Assembly: GCF_000413315.1 (NCBI RefSeq)
Contig: NZ_KE340297.1
Coordinates: 344,618 to 408,617 of the forward strand
Length of the DNA: 64,000 nucleotides
DNA from: Propionibacterium sp. oral taxon 192 str. F0372
GTDB lineage: Bacteria > Actinomycetota > Actinomycetes > Propionibacteriales > Propionibacteriaceae
Direction of reading: 5' to 3'
Shown: one piece after another, positions 61,711 through 64,000 of the stretch
How the letters are laid out: each line of letters starts with the position of its first letter
How positions within the stretch are numbered: position 1 is the stretch's first letter
Notes under the pieces: generated by a model
What the model saw: only the letters and a program-made list of their open reading frames with translations
Told to the model about the DNA's origin: nothing
Database searches by the model: none
Position numbers and translations under genes: made by a program

Positions 61711-62313
61711 TCAGGACAAGAGTTTCGCAAATCCCACCGAGCGGTCGGCGCTGGGCACCAAGTCTTGGGATGTGATGAGGGTGAGCATGGATGCGGTCGG
61801 CATCTCGCCCGGAGAACCGGGGACTGCGTCGAGGACCCAGTCGTCGGTCTCGGCGACAGTGAGGTCCCTGGGCGCAACAACAATCTCATAGGTGAGTTCG
61901 GCATTGCAGGTGATGATCGTCACCTTGTTCCCCACATTGAGGTCGGTGAGGTGAGCGAAAGGCGCCCCATGGGTGGCTAGATGGGCGGTGAGCGCGGTGT
62001 TCCCTGGCTTACCAGGGGCAGCGGTGCCCGGGTACCAGCCGACGGCATGGGTGATGTCGTCGTCGCCGACTCCTGCCACGATGGGCCACTGGGTTCCTTG
62101 CCCCAGATCGAGCAGGCCAACCACCGATGACTGCTCCCCCGCCGGACAACTGTTGCGGAAATCGTCGCGCATCCGGGCAGCTTCCCGTTCGGCGACCCGA
62201 GTGGTGCCGACGTACAGCCAAGCGACCCAGCAGGCCAAGGCCAGCACGATGACCCCGAGAATGATCCAGGCGGTACGCAGTCCTCGCGTACGGGGCCCCG
62301 TGGTTCGGCTCAT
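61711..62313 (-). CDS. Sortase-like membrane protein with Ser in place of the catalytic Cys
   Basis: The product has 200 residues. An N-terminal helix (LRTAWIILGVIVLALACWVA) anchors an extracellular domain with class E/D sortase features: GNTALTAHLATHGAPFAHLT carrying the catalytic His111, and near the C-terminus SMLTLITSQDLVPSADRSVG, where sortases have TLxTC and then Arg. Here the nucleophile position is Ser182 (codon TCC) while His111 and Arg191 remain. A Cys136 exists in VTIITCNAELTYEI but sits on an earlier strand. It may be inactive, act as a scaffold, or use Ser. No sortase substrate with an LPxTG-like tail was noticed nearby. Confidence 0.72.
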   Translation of the reverse strand: MSRTTGPRTRGLRTAWIILGVIVLALACWVAWLYVGTTRVAEREAARMRDDFRNSCPAGEQSSVVGLLDLGQGTQWPIVAGVGDDDITHAVGWYPGTAAPGKPGNTALTAHLATHGAPFAHLTDLNVGNKVTIITCNAELTYEIVVAPRDLTVAETDDWVLDAVPGSPGEMPTASMLTLITSQDLVPSADRSVGFAKLLS

Positions 62314-62451
62314 GCCCCTGATGTTAGAAGGAATCTGCCGGGGACGTGCGACGTTGCCTATTGCAGTTCATACCGTCACGAGATAGGGAAACTGTCACTC
62401 AGGCTGGATCGACCGCTCAGGCATGCAATCCATCGTCATGCATGAGGCAGC

Positions 62452-63255
62452 TCATTCGAAATGCATCAGCCCGCGTTCCACCTGCGGGGAGCCGACGGCA
62501 TCAGCATCGCAGAAAGGTTCGGCCCCTCCGATGAAGGCATCAAGAGCATCCGAGTGAACCACCCGGTGGGGGAAGAACGATCCGGCGGCCCGGCGGATGA
62601 CGACATCCAACGGTAACGGGTTATGGGAAGCTGCGATGAGCAGGTTCCCATGGCGACGCCCTTTGAGGGTAGCCGATTCTGCGGTGAGGGTGAGGTGGGC
62701 GTAGCGGGTGGCAAAGGTGGCCAGCAGGCGTTTGGTCCAGTCAAGCGGGGCGATATCGATCGCGTTGAACAGCACCAGCCCGTCGCCGGTGAGCACCCTG
62801 TCCACATCGGCGAGAAACTCCCGACTGACCAGGTCGGCGGGCACAGTGGCATCGGCGAAGGCATCGACGATGATGACTTTGGCATAGTCATCAGGCATCC
62901 GGGAGATGCCGGTTCGCCCGTCGATGGGACGTACCTTGATCCCGGATCGCTGGGCCAATGGCAACTCGGCCCGGACAAGCCGGGTGAGCTCAGCGTTGGG
63001 CTCCAGCACGATCTGTGGGGAAGTCGGGCGTTTGGCCGCGACATAGCGAGCCATGGTCATGGCCGCTCCCCCGACGTGGATCACCCGCATTCGTTGCCTG
63101 GGCGGGGCAATGGTGTTGAGGTAGTCGGCCATTCGCAGCATGTAGCCGAACTCCAGGCGGGTCGGATCATCCGGGTCAACCCAAGAATGTGCCACCCCGT
63201 CCATGACCACGACCCAGCCAGTCCCCGAGCGGATGATCTGCATGTCGCCGGTCAT
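62452..63255 (-). CDS. Spermidine-synthase-like methyltransferase-fold protein
   Basis: The product has 267 residues. The Rossmann-like core shows MRVIHVGGAAMTMARYVAAK, IVLEPNAELTRLVRAELPL, and YAKVIIVDAFADATVPADLV, the last being the acidic loop of spermidine synthases. Such actinobacterial proteins often lack polyamine-binding residues and may not make spermidine. HGNLLIAASHNPLP is conserved late in the family. An ATG at 63243 is an alternative start. It is monocistronic, upstream of the sortase-like gene by 138 bp. Confidence 0.75.
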   Translation of the reverse strand: MTGDMQIIRSGTGWVVVMDGVAHSWVDPDDPTRLEFGYMLRMADYLNTIAPPRQRMRVIHVGGAAMTMARYVAAKRPTSPQIVLEPNAELTRLVRAELPLAQRSGIKVRPIDGRTGISRMPDDYAKVIIVDAFADATVPADLVSREFLADVDRVLTGDGLVLFNAIDIAPLDWTKRLLATFATRYAHLTLTAESATLKGRRHGNLLIAASHNPLPLDVVIRRAAGSFFPHRVVHSDALDAFIGGAEPFCDADAVGSPQVERGLMHFE

Positions 63256-63358
63256 GGTCGCATCGTAGCGGCACGTCGCAGGTTGGTATCCGAGACAACC
63301 GGCCGATCAGGCAATGGGGCAGGCCGGATAGGAAGCGGGCGATGATCGTCCACATGCC

Positions 63359-63398
63359 AATGGGTCCCCACCGCTTCCTTCTGCGGCAGGGACCCGTT
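63359..63398 (-). terminator. Terminator of clpB
   Basis: AATGGGTCCC (63359-63368) pairs, with one G-T, to GGGACCCGTT (63389-63398). An inner CCGC/GCGG pair closes a TTCCTTCT loop region. It lies 26 bp beyond the clpB stop. Confidence 0.65.
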
Positions 63399-63424
63399 CA
63401 CCTCGTGTACTGGCACAGGCATGT

Positions 63425-64000
63425 TCACGAGATGCTGGCGATCTCCAGTTCCCCGGCGTCGGTAACGTCGAACAGTACCGTCTGATCATCGGTCACCTGG
63501 CCTGCGAGCAACCTGCGGGCAAGCTGGTCCTCGACGGTGGACTGCAGCAGGCGACGCAGCGGGCGCGCCCCGTAGACCGGGTCGTAGCCACGATCGGCCA
63601 GCCACTCCAGCCCGCGGGAGCTGACATCGACGCGGATACGCCGGTCACCAAGCCGCCTGTTGATCCGCTGCAGATTGATTTCCACGATCTTGGCGAGATC
63701 CTCCCGGCTCAGCGCATCGAACATCACGATCTCGTCGAGCCGATTGAGGAACTCGGGGCGGAACGACTTGCGTACCACATCCATCACGGCATTGCGCTTG
63801 GCCTGGGCATCCAGGTTCGCGTCGGACAAGAAATTCGAGCCGAGGTTCGAGGTCATGATGAGGATCACGTTGCGGAAATCGACCGTGCGGCCCTGGCCGT
63901 CAGTCAGGCGGCCGTCGTCAAGCACCTGGAGCAAGATGTTGAAGACGTCGGGATGGGCCTTCTCCACCTCGTCGAGCAGCACCACCGAGTAAGGACGACG
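63425..64000 (-). CDS. clpB: ATP-dependent chaperone ClpB, C-terminal part (gene continues beyond window)
   Basis: The 191 residues visible are the end of the second AAA+ domain and the small domain. Seen are the Walker B (VVLLDEVEKAHPDVFN), sensor 1 (VILIMTSNLGSNF), the arginine finger region (SFRPEFLNRLDEIVMFDALS) and sensor 2 (YDPVYGARPLRRLLQSTVED). ClpB disaggregates proteins with DnaK. The 5' part, including the first AAA+ and middle coiled-coil domains, lies right of the window. ClpB is favoured over ClpC by the RNVILIMTSN and DPVYGARPLRR phrasing and the short tail. Confidence 0.9.
   Translation of the reverse strand, partial: RRPYSVVLLDEVEKAHPDVFNILLQVLDDGRLTDGQGRTVDFRNVILIMTSNLGSNFLSDANLDAQAKRNAVMDVVRKSFRPEFLNRLDEIVMFDALSREDLAKIVEINLQRINRRLGDRRIRVDVSSRGLEWLADRGYDPVYGARPLRRLLQSTVEDQLARRLLAGQVTDDQTVLFDVTDAGELEIASIS

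Noticed and set aside
61895-61930. Cys136 (TIITC) as the sortase nucleophile
   Set aside because: It resembles the TLxTC motif, but lies about 45 residues too early, after the His strand, and has no Arg at the expected distance; the true C-terminal motif is the one with Ser182.

Overview
This window is a high-GC actinobacterial chromosome segment. The best taxonomic marker is the complete transcarboxylase (methylmalonyl-CoA carboxyltransferase) operon at 41.5-45.3 kb, with 5S, 12S, a small subunit and 1.3S biotin carrier closely resembling the Propionibacterium enzyme. A senX3-regX3/phoU set, the MEP-pathway pair ispD-ispF, GTG starts and many 1-4 bp translational overlaps fit the same picture. 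The likely source is a member of the Propionibacteriaceae. No rRNA, tRNA, insertion sequence or integrase was recognised.

Layout. 0-0.1 kb: trailer end of a CRISPR array that continues off the left edge. 0.2-10.2 kb: a FAD amine-oxidase-like enzyme, a secreted PKD-domain protein with a lipoprotein, rlmB, glyA, a DUF2207 membrane protein, a neutral zinc metallopeptidase and ispD-ispF. 10.3-19.6 kb: a twelve-gene polyol-PTS operon with an archaeal-like triosephosphate isomerase, class II aldolase, YjbQ, dedicated HPr and EI, glucitol-type IIC/IIBC/IIA, GutM, an oxidoreductase of the DXR-like (DRL) family and a SorC regulator. 19.7-22.3 kb: regX3-senX3 divergent from phoU. 22.4-34.5 kb: accessory region. 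It holds a four-gene operon resembling type VII-secretion-associated loci (two proteins with WXG100-like helical segments, a lipoprotein, a protein with two YbaB-like segments), a NarL-type two-component system facing a CPBP protease and a MacB-like ABC transporter, an S41 peptidase, and an XRE/DUF2975 pair behind a four-box operator-like array.

34.7-41.4 kb: gpmA, an alpha/beta hydrolase, an unusual fusion of a P-loop kinase with a GH13_18-type glycoside phosphorylase, an SDR and a membrane protein of unknown function. 41.5-45.3 kb: transcarboxylase. 45.4-52.2 kb: asnB, a lipoprotein, an ABC-2 exporter and ilvD. 52.4-57.1 kb: a LacI-controlled sugar module (MFS porter, PfkB kinase) convergent with the housekeeping class II aldolase fba. 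57.2-64 kb: a small membrane protein, HAD phosphatase, MalY-like lyase, TrmH-family methyltransferase, pyrE, a sortase-like protein whose nucleophile position is Ser instead of Cys, a spermidine-synthase-like protein and the 3' end of clpB running off the right edge.

Metabolic reading: the window is rich in sugar and polyol assimilation (PTS polyol operon, LacI/MFS/PfkB module, kinase-phosphorylase fusion). These feed triose phosphates (two aldolases, TIM, Gpm) towards propionate via transcarboxylase. The strongest candidates for something undescribed are the DRL-containing polyol operon beside ispDF, the kinase-GH13_18 fusion, the WXG/YbaB operon and the Ser-for-Cys sortase.
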